Shown: positions 14,648-23,299, counted from the first letter of the stretch. The stretch is DNA of 64,000 bases from Gulosibacter molinativorax (GCF_003010915.2 NZ_CP028426.1:3162001-3226000); one strand, 5' to 3'. The notes: generated by a model not told the origin, from the letters alone. Made by a program: numbers and translations.

Positions 14648-15744
14648 TCGTCCTTACGAACCAGTAGGTTTGCTTCGAGTAGTGCATCGACCGCTGCCGC
14701 AACTGTCTCCACCAGATTCACGCCCGGCGGGGGCACTCCTAGACTCTCAAGTAGACGTTCGGTAATCTCGACCAGGCTCGTGTCATTCGCCTCCATCCAG
14801 AGGTTTGGCCCGATCCCGTCGAGAACGTGTAGCTTACCCTCGGTAAGGATCACGAGTCGTTCGTCTATAAGCAAGGCATCGATGAACGGCCTGCGACCAA
14901 AGTTTCCAACTTGCGTCGGCGCGTGAGATTCCATGGCGACCTCAGTGATCACAGGGTGTCGAACGGGCGGCGCCTCCAGCAGCACTGTGACGAGGCCCAT
15001 CAGATCATCCGCATCGCTGTACACGAAGCGCTTTACCCCGCCGGTGGCAGCAACGACGTCTGTGAGGGCGAGAAGCGGGTGAGGGAGCTGAGCGAGGGAA
15101 CTCGTTTGTTCCGCGAGCTCACCGAGAGCTTCGAGCAAATCAACAGTGTCGACGCGGGGTTCAATTGGTTCGATTCGCCGGTCGAGGAGGACGAGCGAAG
15201 CTAATCGCAGCGGCTCCGTCGCGACTCGCATTCCCAAGTCCATTGGTGACGATAGCTTCTTAATACCCGGACGCCGACCGATCGAGAGCGGCTTCGCGAA
15301 CGGAATGACGCTTAGGTCGGTTCGGAAAGACACGGTCTCGTCGGTGACGTAACCCATGGACTGCCCCAATGCCAGAGCGGCAGTTGTCTTTCCTCGGCCG
15401 GATGGGCCGACAAGGGCGACGACGCGCCCATCAGTCGTCGCAAGTCCGGATGCGTGGAACATGAAGGCTGCCCCGACAAGTTCACGGATGCCAGCAAGCG
15501 TCAGTCGTGAGGCGAGTAGATCTGGAGCATGTTCTGCGTCACGCGCGACGATAAGTGTTGAGCCGGGTGCGTCTGTATTCGAGAGTTGGGCAATAGTGAG
15601 GTGAAACGTTTCAACTGCCGCGTCGGAAGCGGGGGATTGCAGATGACGCCATTGATCGACGATGGTTGCTTGCAGCCCTGCGTCGAGTGAATTATCGAGG
15701 CTGACGATGAAGGGCTGCCCGAGCACGCAAACTCTAAACTTCAC
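14644..15744 (-). CDS. HprK-like P-loop ATPase with PqqD-like C-terminal domain
   Basis: With the GTG at 15744 (GGAGG 6-8 bases upstream; the frame stays open to 15906 but without a better site) the protein has 366 residues and starts MKFRVCVLG. After a 95-residue N-terminal domain comes FHASG, then Walker A GPSGRGKTT at residues 113-121 and YVTDE at 132-136. This order (His-Ala-Ser-Gly, P-loop, acidic DE) matches HPr kinase-related proteins that phosphorylate peptides. The last 80 residues (RRPFIDALLIDERLVILT ... LLEANLLV) look like a PqqD-type peptide-binding wing. In lasso-peptide and other peptide-tailoring loci such kinases act beside PqqD and nucleotidyltransferase proteins, both of which lie nearby here. 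Substrate unknown. Confidence 0.7.
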   Translation of the reverse strand: MKFRVCVLGQPFIVSLDNSLDAGLQATIVDQWRHLQSPASDAAVETFHLTIAQLSNTDAPGSTLIVARDAEHAPDLLASRLTLAGIRELVGAAFMFHASGLATTDGRVVALVGPSGRGKTTAALALGQSMGYVTDETVSFRTDLSVIPFAKPLSIGRRPGIKKLSSPMDLGMRVATEPLRLASLVLLDRRIEPIEPRVDTVDLLEALGELAEQTSSLAQLPHPLLALTDVVAATGGVKRFVYSDADDLMGLVTVLLEAPPVRHPVITEVAMESHAPTQVGNFGRRPFIDALLIDERLVILTEGKLHVLDGIGPNLWMEANDTSLVEITERLLESLGVPPPGVNLVETVAAAVDALLEANLLVRKDE

Positions 15745-15959
15745 GTCGAATCCTCCGAAGTTTCCGCTTGGAACAGCAGGGTTGGGGAGTACGGCGAACA
15801 CAATTCCCGCTTTTCGACAGCTTAGTCGCATCCATCCGTTCGTTTTGATGCACCGAACTGGACTTCCGGTTGTCCACTCCGATAGTCTTTTGTCTGCACG
15901 CGTCATGAGGCGCGCTCACAAATACCCGACGATCTTGTGAAAAGAGGCTGGGAGACCAC

Positions 15960-16496
15960 ATGACGACCAACGATGACTTTAACACGCCTGAGTCCAAGGG
16001 CGTCAGTCGCCGTACCTTGATGAAGGGTGCAGCATGGGCCGTTCCCGTAATCGCGGTAGCATCAGCTTCGCCGGCGTTCGCAGCTTCGCCCGATAGCCCG
16101 GTGGATCCGTCAGCTGTACCTGGGACTTTCTGTCAGCACTCGAACGCGAAGCAATATCACGGCGTGTTTCGTTTCAACAACACCGTCGGTGTGCCCGTCA
16201 CAGTAACACTCGGCACTTGGGTCGTCCCTGGCGATAATACTCAGACCCTCAACGCCCGCTTTAGTGTCAATGGATCGTTGGAAGCTGAGCGTGACATTCC
16301 TGCGGGCACGCACGATTTCTATATCGACGGCACCGGTGCCAGTGACAATGCAAACGGAGTTTCCACCGTTTATTACGATTGGAGCTACGTAAAGGACGGC
16401 GTCACCTATTCGGGATCCAGCACCATTTCCGCTCCTGCAAGTGGAGTGAACTGCAACTCGACGCCGCCGCAGCCAACTGGTCCTGCTCCGCACTAA
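15960..16496 (+). CDS. Tat-exported small protein of unknown function
   Basis: 178 residues, ATG behind GGGAG. A clear twin-arginine signal (VSRRTLMKGAAW, Arg17-Arg18) is followed by a hydrophobic stretch and a likely cut after SPAFA (residue 41). The mature part of about 137 residues is rich in Thr, Ser, Asn, Val and Gly and looks like a beta-sandwich. Only two Cys remain, Cys58 and Cys165 near the two ends, well placed for a disulfide. The tail is Pro-rich (TPPQPTGPAPH). It is divergent from the HprK-like gene and precedes a thioredoxin-domain membrane protein, which may act on its disulfide (inference). Confidence 0.75.
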   Translation: MTTNDDFNTPESKGVSRRTLMKGAAWAVPVIAVASASPAFAASPDSPVDPSAVPGTFCQHSNAKQYHGVFRFNNTVGVPVTVTLGTWVVPGDNTQTLNARFSVNGSLEAERDIPAGTHDFYIDGTGASDNANGVSTVYYDWSYVKDGVTYSGSSTISAPASGVNCNSTPPQPTGPAPH

Positions 16497-16541
16497 CGTT
16501 GGGTCGTAAGTAGGAACCGCGTTATCTGCGACATGACGCCT

Positions 16542-16588
16542 CCTCAGGCCGGGCGCGGTAGGGACACCCTGCTGAACCCGGCCTGAGG
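16542..16588 (+). terminator. Terminator after the Tat-exported protein gene
   Basis: CCTCAGGCCGGG pairs with CCCGGCCTGAGG (12 bp) around a 23-base loop, followed by ATTTAG. A partial-stop role is possible because the next gene is in the same direction. Confidence 0.7.
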
Positions 16589-16656
16589 ATTTAGTCAGTG
16601 GTTTCGATTTTTCTTTACTCACTGCAGCATCTCAACCGCACTGGGAGCACCAGGTT

Positions 16657-17694
16657 ATGGCCACGATTCTATTGACGTTTCCGCTGATTCTTGCGGTTGC
16701 TTTCATTTGGAGTGGCGTTGGGAAACTTCGGTGCCCAGATCAATTGCAAACCTGGCGCGACCTGGGCGTACCGGACAGACTGCGCCGTGCCTGGCTACTC
16801 CGGCTACATCCGTGGGCTGAGATCGCAATCGCGTTAGGCCTCACTCTGCTCGGGGGAGTCCCTGGCGCAATCGCCGCAATGGCAGCAGTGGCGCTTATGG
16901 GATTCTATACGCTGCTAATCATCCGTGTACTACGATCAAGCGGCCCTACAGCCTGTTCGTGTTTCGGGGAACCTGCTGTTGTAACCAGACGCACGCTCAT
17001 CCGGAATATATGGCTGTCCGGGCTGTCCATTGTTAGTGTTTTTGCGATTGGGGCGACCCCCGTGCTCGGCGGCCCACTCGTCGCCATCGTCTCATCAGGT
17101 CAGGGCGGCTGGCTGATCCCTCTCATGGTCGTTGCGATCAGCACATACCTAATCGTCCGCCCCGAAGAAGTAGAGCCCGCCGACGATGTCGTTATGGGTT
17201 TGTCTTCAACATCGTCAGGGAGTTCGTTGATGGATGCTCAAGAACCGGAATTAGAGTATGTCCGAACACGCACTCCGGCAGTCCCACTGACTAAAGCCGA
17301 TGGGACAGTGATTAACTTACGCAGCCTTGCAGCTGAAAAACCGGTGCTTCTCCTGGCGGTCTCGGAAGGATGTGGAGCGTGTTTGTCCATCATCCGAAGC
17401 GTAAAAGATTACCGGGCACTTCTTCCGGAAGTCGACATACGTCTACTAATACGAGCGCTGCCAGAACATTCTACGCTCACGGATGTCGTTGCGCCGCAGA
17501 CATTGCATGACCCACATGGGTATGTCAGTGGTTCAATTTCGGACTGGCCGACACCGGCTGCCGTGCTGTTGGGGATGGACGGACTTCTCGCAGGCGGTCC
17601 AGAAATTGGCAACATCGCGATCCCTGCGTTCATTAGTGACATCTATGAAAACCTTCACGGTGTCCGCCCACCGACAGCCACACCAACTCGTTGA
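16657..17694 (+). CDS. MauE/DoxX-type membrane protein fused to a thioredoxin-like domain
   Basis: 345 residues. Residues 1-165 hold four to five membrane helices with the MauE pattern: an early GVGKL segment, HPWAEIAIALGL, and a Cys pair in the loop (Cys100, Cys102 of ACSCFGEP). From residue 200 a thioredoxin-like domain follows with active-site Cys239-Gly-Ala-Cys242. A cis-Pro-like TPAAVLL segment also appears. MauE proteins are linked to disulfide formation in exported proteins, so a membrane-tethered thiol-redox role is likely. Base composition is lower in GC than in the ribosomal genes. The nucleotidyltransferase gene follows closely. Confidence 0.75.
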   Translation: MATILLTFPLILAVAFIWSGVGKLRCPDQLQTWRDLGVPDRLRRAWLLRLHPWAEIAIALGLTLLGGVPGAIAAMAAVALMGFYTLLIIRVLRSSGPTACSCFGEPAVVTRRTLIRNIWLSGLSIVSVFAIGATPVLGGPLVAIVSSGQGGWLIPLMVVAISTYLIVRPEEVEPADDVVMGLSSTSSGSSLMDAQEPELEYVRTRTPAVPLTKADGTVINLRSLAAEKPVLLLAVSEGCGACLSIIRSVKDYRALLPEVDIRLLIRALPEHSTLTDVVAPQTLHDPHGYVSGSISDWPTPAAVLLGMDGLLAGGPEIGNIAIPAFISDIYENLHGVRPPTATPTR

Positions 17695-17701
17695 ACGACT
17701 C

Positions 17702-18622
17702 ATGTCCGGTCCGGAGTCCAAAGCGCTTAGTATCACCAATGAGGAATCGGTTCCGTTGGCGACGGCACTCGCGCAATGGGTCGCCGAAAATGCTCACATT
17801 CGGCTCTTGATTCTTAAGGGTCCCCTGGCGCACGAGTCGGGACTTCGCGCTAGAAAAACCTCGACTGATGTTGACGTATTGGTCCTGCCGAGTGACGTTG
17901 ACAGACTTATCTCTGCGCTCGCCGAACATGGATGGTCGCCTCGACCATGGCCTCAATTCCCGACCCTCCTCCCGCCACATTCGCGGGCGCTGCTTCACCC
18001 TCAGTGGGGGATCGACATCGATGTGCACTTCAATTGGCCGGGATTTCTCGCTCCGGCATCCAATGTGTTCGACAGGCTTTGGGAACGACGACGGGAGATG
18101 ACTCTCGCGGGGACTCCGGTTCAGACGACCGGGCGTGCTGATACCGCACTCATCCTCGCACTCCATTTGCTGCGTGAAGCACCCCAGAAGTGGAACAGAG
18201 GCCGAACGATCCCCGCCTACGATGACCTGATTAAGCGAGTGGTGGCGGACGATGGCTTGTCGGCGGATATCCGTGCGGCGGCGGCCGACACTGGCTCGGA
18301 ACAGACGGCCCGGCCATTCCTAGAAGCAGTGGGATTCGAGATCCCGGAGACCGAGCCAGACGACGCGCTTCGCGCCTGGCGGTTGCACGGTGCATCCGCA
18401 CATCCAGTTTCGGGATGGTTGAACGCGTTTGCAGACGCTTCGATCCGTGAACGTCCAAGTCTTGTTTGGCGTGCCGTGTTCCCATCCGCCGCCGATCTTC
18501 GGGCTATAGACCCGGCCGGCGGGGACGGTGCTCGCGGTACGTTTTATCGCTGGTGGCGCCGACTAAAGCGGGGGATTCGCACGGCCCCGGCCGCGATTCG
18601 TACGCTACGCAAAGAGAAGTGA
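17702..18622 (+). CDS. Nucleotidyltransferase of the NTP_transf_5 type
   Basis: 306 residues from the ATG at 17702, seven bases after the previous stop. An upstream in-frame ATG at 17645 would overlap it and cannot be excluded. The N-terminal segment LLILKGPLAHE, then RKTSTDVDVLV with the Asp-x-Asp metal pair at residues 56 and 58, is the polymerase-beta-like nucleotidyltransferase core of this family. It is followed by the HFNWPGF region. Members occur in capsule loci and with HprK-like kinases in peptide-tailoring loci. Here it is followed 4 bases later by a PqqD gene. Reaction and acceptor are unknown. Confidence 0.7.
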   Translation: MSGPESKALSITNEESVPLATALAQWVAENAHIRLLILKGPLAHESGLRARKTSTDVDVLVLPSDVDRLISALAEHGWSPRPWPQFPTLLPPHSRALLHPQWGIDIDVHFNWPGFLAPASNVFDRLWERRREMTLAGTPVQTTGRADTALILALHLLREAPQKWNRGRTIPAYDDLIKRVVADDGLSADIRAAAADTGSEQTARPFLEAVGFEIPETEPDDALRAWRLHGASAHPVSGWLNAFADASIRERPSLVWRAVFPSAADLRAIDPAGGDGARGTFYRWWRRLKRGIRTAPAAIRTLRKEK

Positions 18623-18626
18623 CCGT

Positions 18627-18950
18627 TTGACTCTCGGCTATCCTATTGCAGTGGACAACAGGGTGGATTACGGCACACGTTGGTCCAGAGCGGATCACGT
18701 CGCGTTCGTGGATCGTGAAACCTATGTCGCACTCCTGCCTCTTGCCATTACGCCAGCAGGTGCGCCACGAATGCTAGAGGGCTCCGCAGCAGTGATCTGG
18801 CGAACGCTCGGAGCGACTCCTCGGACTGAAGAAGACATCATCGCGGAGGTAGCAAAAGCGTTCGCACAATCTCCTTTGGCACTCGGCAGCGACGTGCGAG
18901 CATTCTTGCGGGATCTTGACGCGCAGGGTCTTGCGAAAAGGACAAACTGA
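18627..18950 (+). CDS. PqqD-family peptide-binding protein
   Basis: 107 residues from TTG at 18627, which has AGAGAAG upstream. A GTG at 18651 (MDNRVDYG) is an alternative. The segments MLEGSAAVIWRTLG, EDIIAEVAKAF and VRAFLRDLDAQGL have the winged-helix pattern of PqqD domains, which bind leader peptides for modifying enzymes. The neighbours (nucleotidyltransferase upstream, HprK-like/PqqD protein at 14.6-15.7 kb) suggest a peptide or protein substrate. The glycosyltransferase gene starts one base after its stop. Confidence 0.75.
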   Translation: MTLGYPIAVDNRVDYGTRWSRADHVAFVDRETYVALLPLAITPAGAPRMLEGSAAVIWRTLGATPRTEEDIIAEVAKAFAQSPLALGSDVRAFLRDLDAQGLAKRTN

Positions 18951-18951
18951 A

Positions 18952-19992
18952 ATGTCAATTAGCTCCAAGATTACTATCGCAGCTAACAACGGCAGCATCG
19001 GCGGCGGCGAGGTCATGCTCTTGAACATCGCCGAATCTCTGCGAGACCTCGACGTTCCGGTTTCCGTTGTTGCCCCTGGCGGGAACGGTGAAGTTCAGGA
19101 ACTCGGGGACGAAGCTGGTCGACGCGGCTTCGATGTTGTTACTCTACCCGCAGAATCGCGATTTGAGTGGATGCGTCAGTTGCGATCGTGGGACGCTCGC
19201 GAGCGTCGTGGATTGCTCTGGTGCAATGGTCTGGTTCCGGCAGTCGCAACGATTGGACATGCCGACCGAATCGTGCATTTTCATCAACGGCCTGCCGGGA
19301 CAGCTCAGAACCTACTCGCCAAGCTGGCACGATTCCGTGCGCGACGCGTACTTGTGTCATCAAAGAACATGCTTGAAGCGCTCCCGGGCGCCACGGTGCT
19401 CGAAAACTGGTGCGACGACGTGACCGTGCAGCCTCGTCAGATGTCCACCCCCGTTATCGTCGGCTTCCTCGGACGGCCCTCGACCGACAAGGGTGTTGAA
19501 GTGCTTGTTAAGGCGATGCTGGAGCTCGATGTCCGTCACCCGGGGCGATACCTATTAGCGCTCGGGGGCACACCGAAGTTTGTAGACAATCGTGCGGTCG
19601 ACTCGGTCGAACGAGCCCTGCAAAAGGCCGATCACGTGGTCGATAGGCTCGGTTGGGTCAGCCGTGACGAGTTCTTTAGCGGTGTTGACGTGCTCGCAGT
19701 ACCTTCTCTCGCGGCAGAGTCATTTGGACTAGTCGCCGCCGAGGCGATGGCTGCGAAGGTTCCCCTCGTCGTGAGCGACGCTGGCGCACTTCCCGAAGTG
19801 GTCGGGGGCCACGGAACCGTCGTTCCGAAGGGTCGGCCGGGGGCACTTGCGGATGCAATAGAGCGGTTGGCGGAGGACCAGCCTGTGAGGGACTCCGCAG
19901 CGACGTCGTTGCGCCAAAGGTGGGAATCGTATTACTCGCCTGATGCCGGACGAATACGTGTCGCGAGACTTCTCGAGGAACTTGTGCCCTAG
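18952..19992 (+). CDS. Glycosyltransferase family 4 protein
   Basis: 346 residues, GT-B fold. The ATG at 18952 is chosen because AAGGA lies about 10 bases before it and it follows the PqqD stop by one base. An N-terminal Gly-rich GGGEVMLLN loop is followed by VHFHQRP and the C-terminal nucleotide-sugar domain: IVGFLGRPSTDKGVEVL near residue 170 and ESFGLVAAEAMAAKVPLV with the family's E-x7-E pair near 260. No membrane segment. It would add a sugar to the growing lipid-linked chain on the inner face of the membrane. Donor and linkage are unknown. Confidence 0.82.
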   Translation: MSISSKITIAANNGSIGGGEVMLLNIAESLRDLDVPVSVVAPGGNGEVQELGDEAGRRGFDVVTLPAESRFEWMRQLRSWDARERRGLLWCNGLVPAVATIGHADRIVHFHQRPAGTAQNLLAKLARFRARRVLVSSKNMLEALPGATVLENWCDDVTVQPRQMSTPVIVGFLGRPSTDKGVEVLVKAMLELDVRHPGRYLLALGGTPKFVDNRAVDSVERALQKADHVVDRLGWVSRDEFFSGVDVLAVPSLAAESFGLVAAEAMAAKVPLVVSDAGALPEVVGGHGTVVPKGRPGALADAIERLAEDQPVRDSAATSLRQRWESYYSPDAGRIRVARLLEELVP

Positions 19993-19995
19993 TCG

Positions 19996-21186
19996 TCACA
20001 TAGGAACTATCGCGGTCGGATGGAGGCGTTGATTCGGCCGAAACAGATCTTGCTCAATGATGAGCGCGAGTCCGATGCCTAACAGGATGAGTCCAATCGG
20101 GGCAAAGAAGACTTCACCGAGTCTGGTCGCGGCCAATAAGAGGAACAGAGTCGCGCCACCGACGACTGCAGTGGCGAAAGACGGTGGGTTCCGGTTCGCA
20201 AGGCCGAAACCGACAACCACATAGAGCCCAACCACAGCGGCCAAGGCGACGATCCCTCCCTCAGCGAGAAGTGCCTCATAGGAATTATGAAAGAACCAGT
20301 CACGATCTTCGACCTCGACAACTGCCTGACCAAGACCGCCGCCATACCATGGTGTCTCGGCGACCTTCGCGGCTGACGCTGCGTCGATTCGGTCTCGCAG
20401 TGCATCCGAACCAGCGCGAGACTCCTCGTACTGACCAACATCCGATAGGTTCGCATCCGCCCAGAAGAAGGCGGCCGTGAGGCCACCGCCGATCAGAAGT
20501 TTGTAGATCACTCCTGACCAGCGGGAAAACGAAATCCAAACGATGGCCATGGCATATGCGGCCATCGAGGTTCTCGAGTCAGTCAAGACCAAGGCTCCCG
20601 CCCCCGCGCCGAGAATCAGCACACGGATCCATATCCGTTTGGTCGTGAGCGCACATAGGAGCCCAGCCATACCGTAAATGAGTCCAGCGGCATTCTTGTC
20701 GGCGAGGTACCCGGTTAGGACTCCGCCATATGTATCAGGCGCGATCCCGGTATAAAAGAGGGCCAAATTTATCACCAGGGCCACGCAGATGCCCTTGATG
20801 GCCGACGCGATGTCGATGCGACCGCTGGCCAAGAAACCTGCGACCGTAAACAGAACGGCTATGTTGCCGAGGCGTCGGATGAAATCGACATCATTCACGA
20901 GAGACACGATTGTGAGGTAAGCAATCAGCACCACCACAATGCCTGGAAACCACCGTGCTCGCTCAAACGACCTGATTGGTCGGCGGAACGTTGCGATGAA
21001 CAGCAGAACAATTAGCGCCACCTGCGCGAAAGGCACTCCCGCAGGGATGAACGGCACCTCAACGCGCACGACGATGCACCCCATCAGGACGGCGTCGATG
21101 ATCCGCGCAGAATGCCCGCGGGGGAAAATCAGCGAGCCTGAAACCGGCCTGGTCTCGGAGGTGTGCAAAGCTGTAGTTCCACTCAC
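19996..21186 (-). CDS. O-antigen polymerase/ligase-like membrane protein
   Basis: 396 residues with about ten to twelve hydrophobic segments. The conserved loop near residues 315-330 includes FFHNSYEALLAEGG, the His-Asn-x-Tyr pattern of Wzy/WaaL-type proteins, preceded by TPWYGGGLG. GTG start at 21186. It is the only minus-strand gene inside this stretch and is divergent from the Wzc-like kinase. Likely role is joining of oligosaccharide repeat units outside the membrane. Whether it is polymerase or ligase cannot be told from sequence. Confidence 0.75.
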   Translation of the reverse strand: MSGTTALHTSETRPVSGSLIFPRGHSARIIDAVLMGCIVVRVEVPFIPAGVPFAQVALIVLLFIATFRRPIRSFERARWFPGIVVVLIAYLTIVSLVNDVDFIRRLGNIAVLFTVAGFLASGRIDIASAIKGICVALVINLALFYTGIAPDTYGGVLTGYLADKNAAGLIYGMAGLLCALTTKRIWIRVLILGAGAGALVLTDSRTSMAAYAMAIVWISFSRWSGVIYKLLIGGGLTAAFFWADANLSDVGQYEESRAGSDALRDRIDAASAAKVAETPWYGGGLGQAVVEVEDRDWFFHNSYEALLAEGGIVALAAVVGLYVVVGFGLANRNPPSFATAVVGGATLFLLLAATRLGEVFFAPIGLILLGIGLALIIEQDLFRPNQRLHPTAIVPM

Positions 21187-21223
21187 CTATCCATTGTTGC
21201 AGCACATCGAAGCGTTGCGACAG

Positions 21224-21253
21224 TTCAGCAGAGCGGTAGTCGCTGGTTATACT
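21224..21253 (+). promoter_or_regulatory. Candidate promoter of the polysaccharide operon
   Basis: TTCAGC, an 18-base spacer, then TATACT (21248-21253). The -10 box is good and the -35 box weak. It lies about 60 bases before the Wzc-like gene, the first of a long overlapping run of genes. Confidence 0.4.
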
Positions 21254-21311
21254 CGAAGTTGGTCTATCTAAGTGGTCGCGTCCGGCCCCATGCATCGAGG
21301 GAGTGGCCGAA

Positions 21312-22766
21312 TTGACAGTCGCCGATTTCGTTCTGCTATTGCGCAGGCACTGGAAATTTCTGTTGACCATTGTGCTTCTCGGGGGCATCGCCGGGGTCGG
21401 ATACTCGGCGCTGCAAACACCCGTGTACACAGCGACATCGTCAGGGTTCATTGAGACCTCCAGCGAAACAGGCATCGTCGCGCAGGACGAACCTGAACGC
21501 ATCGAGGCCTACCTCACGCTAATCACAAGTAATGCTGTGGCAGAGAAAATCGCGTCGAATCCCGACCTCAATGTCCCTGCGGAAGATGTACGGGGAAGCA
21601 TCAGCGCGAGCCTGGTTGGAACGAGCGCGCTGATATCTGTGACCGCGAATTCCGATTCTCCGCAGGGAGCAGAAGCGCTCGCCAACGGTGCTCTGGTAGC
21701 ACTTGGTGAAGTCATTGATGAGATTGAAAAGGGATCTGCGAGCGGAACCTCGAGTGTCCTCAGCGTGACCCCATTCGAAAACGCCGTCGCGCCCAGCACC
21801 CCTTCGTCACCCAACTGGGGGCAGAACATCCTAATCGGTCTTGGCGCCGGACTCGTGCTCGGTCTGGCCCTGATGATGCTGCGACAGCTGCTTGACATCA
21901 AGGTGCGTAGCGCGGAGGACGTTACGGAGGCCATGGATGGGGCCGGGCTGCTTGCGCGAATCCCGAAGATGGCGAAGGCCAAGAACTCGAAGGGTCTCCC
22001 GAAACTCGACACCCTCGGCGCCGAGTCGTTCCGGCACCTTCGCACAAGTCTGCGTTTCTCAAGTGTCGACGAAGAATTACGTAGCGTCGTTGTCACCAGC
22101 TCGAACCAGGGCGAGGGGAAAACCACAGTTGCAGTGTCTCTCGCGCGAATGATGGCCGAGTCAGGCGTTCGGACACTCATCATCGACGCCGATCTGCGTC
22201 GACCAGCCGTTGCCCGATCGCTTGGTATCGATGGGTCGGTCGGGTTGAGCAGCGTACTGAGCGGTCAGGTCGCCTTGAACGATGCACTTCGTGCGACAAA
22301 ACAAGACAACCTATTCGTTTTGCCGGCGGGCCCTATTCCACCGAATCCGTCGGAGATCATTGGGTCCGCGAGCATGCGAGACCTGGTTGATTCACTCAGC
22401 AAAGAGGTGTTCGTGATTGTTGATGCGCCACCCGTCCTCCCCGTTACGGACGCTGCAATCGTGAGTGGCATCGTCGACGGCGTCGTATTCGTGGTGAAGG
22501 CAGGCAGCACGGCGAAACCAGAGCTGCGCCAAGCCCGTCTGCTGCTGAACCGCGCGCAGGCTCGTCTGCTCGGGGTCGTGCTCAACGGCGTCACCAAGAC
22601 CGACGGAGATGGCGGCTACTACTACAGCAAGAAAAACCGCGGTTACTACATGAACGCGGAACAAGCATCCGTTGGCGAGCCAGAAGTAAAGAGGACGCGC
22701 ACGAGTGAGACCGCGAGCCGGCCGAAGCAGGCCGCCGAGACGCGCAGCGGCCGTCGGGGTAAGTGA
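21312..22766 (+). CDS. Wzz/Wzc-type polysaccharide co-polymerase and tyrosine kinase
   Basis: 484 residues with start TTG at 21312, which has GGGAG at proper distance. A GTG at 21303 has no free ribosome site. N-terminal Wzz part with helix at about residues 17-33 and second helix at 173-190. The cytoplasmic kinase has Walker A NQGEGKTT (265-272), Walker A' LIIDADLRRP and Walker B VFVIVDAPPV. A Tyr cluster (GGYYYSKKNRGYYM) near the C-terminus is the usual autophosphorylation site. It is one fused polypeptide, unlike the split CpsC/CpsD of Firmicutes. It would control chain length and export, opposed by the phosphatase encoded next. Confidence 0.9.
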   Translation: MTVADFVLLLRRHWKFLLTIVLLGGIAGVGYSALQTPVYTATSSGFIETSSETGIVAQDEPERIEAYLTLITSNAVAEKIASNPDLNVPAEDVRGSISASLVGTSALISVTANSDSPQGAEALANGALVALGEVIDEIEKGSASGTSSVLSVTPFENAVAPSTPSSPNWGQNILIGLGAGLVLGLALMMLRQLLDIKVRSAEDVTEAMDGAGLLARIPKMAKAKNSKGLPKLDTLGAESFRHLRTSLRFSSVDEELRSVVVTSSNQGEGKTTVAVSLARMMAESGVRTLIIDADLRRPAVARSLGIDGSVGLSSVLSGQVALNDALRATKQDNLFVLPAGPIPPNPSEIIGSASMRDLVDSLSKEVFVIVDAPPVLPVTDAAIVSGIVDGVVFVVKAGSTAKPELRQARLLLNRAQARLLGVVLNGVTKTDGDGGYYYSKKNRGYYMNAEQASVGEPEVKRTRTSETASRPKQAAETRSGRRGK

Positions 22767-23299
22767 GCACGGAAGTGCCTCGCCGCGTTCTATTCGTGTG
22801 TCACGCGAACATTGTGCGCTCCGCTGCGGCGGAGCTACTTTCGAAGGCGCGAAATGACCTTTCGGGTGAATGGTCATTTGAGAGCGCGGGAGTGCAAGCG
22901 CTCGTCGGGCACCATGTGGACACGGACATGGCTGCCGCCCTCGCGGCGTATGGCATCGACGCCAGCGCGAAGCCGGGTGCTCGGCAACTGTCGGGGCAGA
23001 TGATCGAATCCGCTGACCTCATCCTGACGTTCGAGCGGTGGCACCGAAAGTGGGTTATCCAGCAAGACCCGTCGGCGGCTCGCCGTACCCTCACGATTCG
23101 ACGCGCGGAACGGCTCTTGGCAGGGAGACCACGACGCGTTGAGGTGTTGAGCCTTTTTGCGAACGACGATGCTGCGTATACATCAGCTGATGACTTCGCT
23201 GACCCCGTGGGGATGGGCCGTGCTGCCGCGGCCGACGCCGCGGCAGAGATCGCGCGGCTCCTCAACGGGATTCTTCCCGCAATTGGGGCAACGAGATGA
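22763..23299 (+). CDS. Low-molecular-weight protein tyrosine phosphatase (Wzb-like)
   Basis: 178 residues, GTG overlapping the kinase stop (GTGA). The active-site loop is Cys13-HANIV-Arg19-Ser, a C-x5-R-S loop, and DFADPVGM near residue 148 supplies the general acid Asp-Pro. The loop departs from the common C-x-G-N-x-C-R-S form, having His-Ala in place of x-Gly and Val for the second Cys. Its place right behind the tyrosine kinase gene indicates that it resets the kinase and so controls polymer assembly. Confidence 0.85.
   Translation: MSTEVPRRVLFVCHANIVRSAAAELLSKARNDLSGEWSFESAGVQALVGHHVDTDMAAALAAYGIDASAKPGARQLSGQMIESADLILTFERWHRKWVIQQDPSAARRTLTIRRAERLLAGRPRRVEVLSLFANDDAAYTSADDFADPVGMGRAAAADAAAEIARLLNGILPAIGATR

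Noticed and set aside
15745..15906. Longer start for the HprK-like protein
   Set aside because: The frame is open to 15906, but only the GTG at 15744 has a good ribosome site (GGAGG), and the added 54 residues look non-coding.
14644..18950. Complete lasso-peptide cluster
   Set aside because: There is a HprK-like kinase, PqqD proteins and a nucleotidyltransferase, but no asparagine-synthetase-like cyclase, no transglutaminase-like protease and no precursor ORF that I could recognise.
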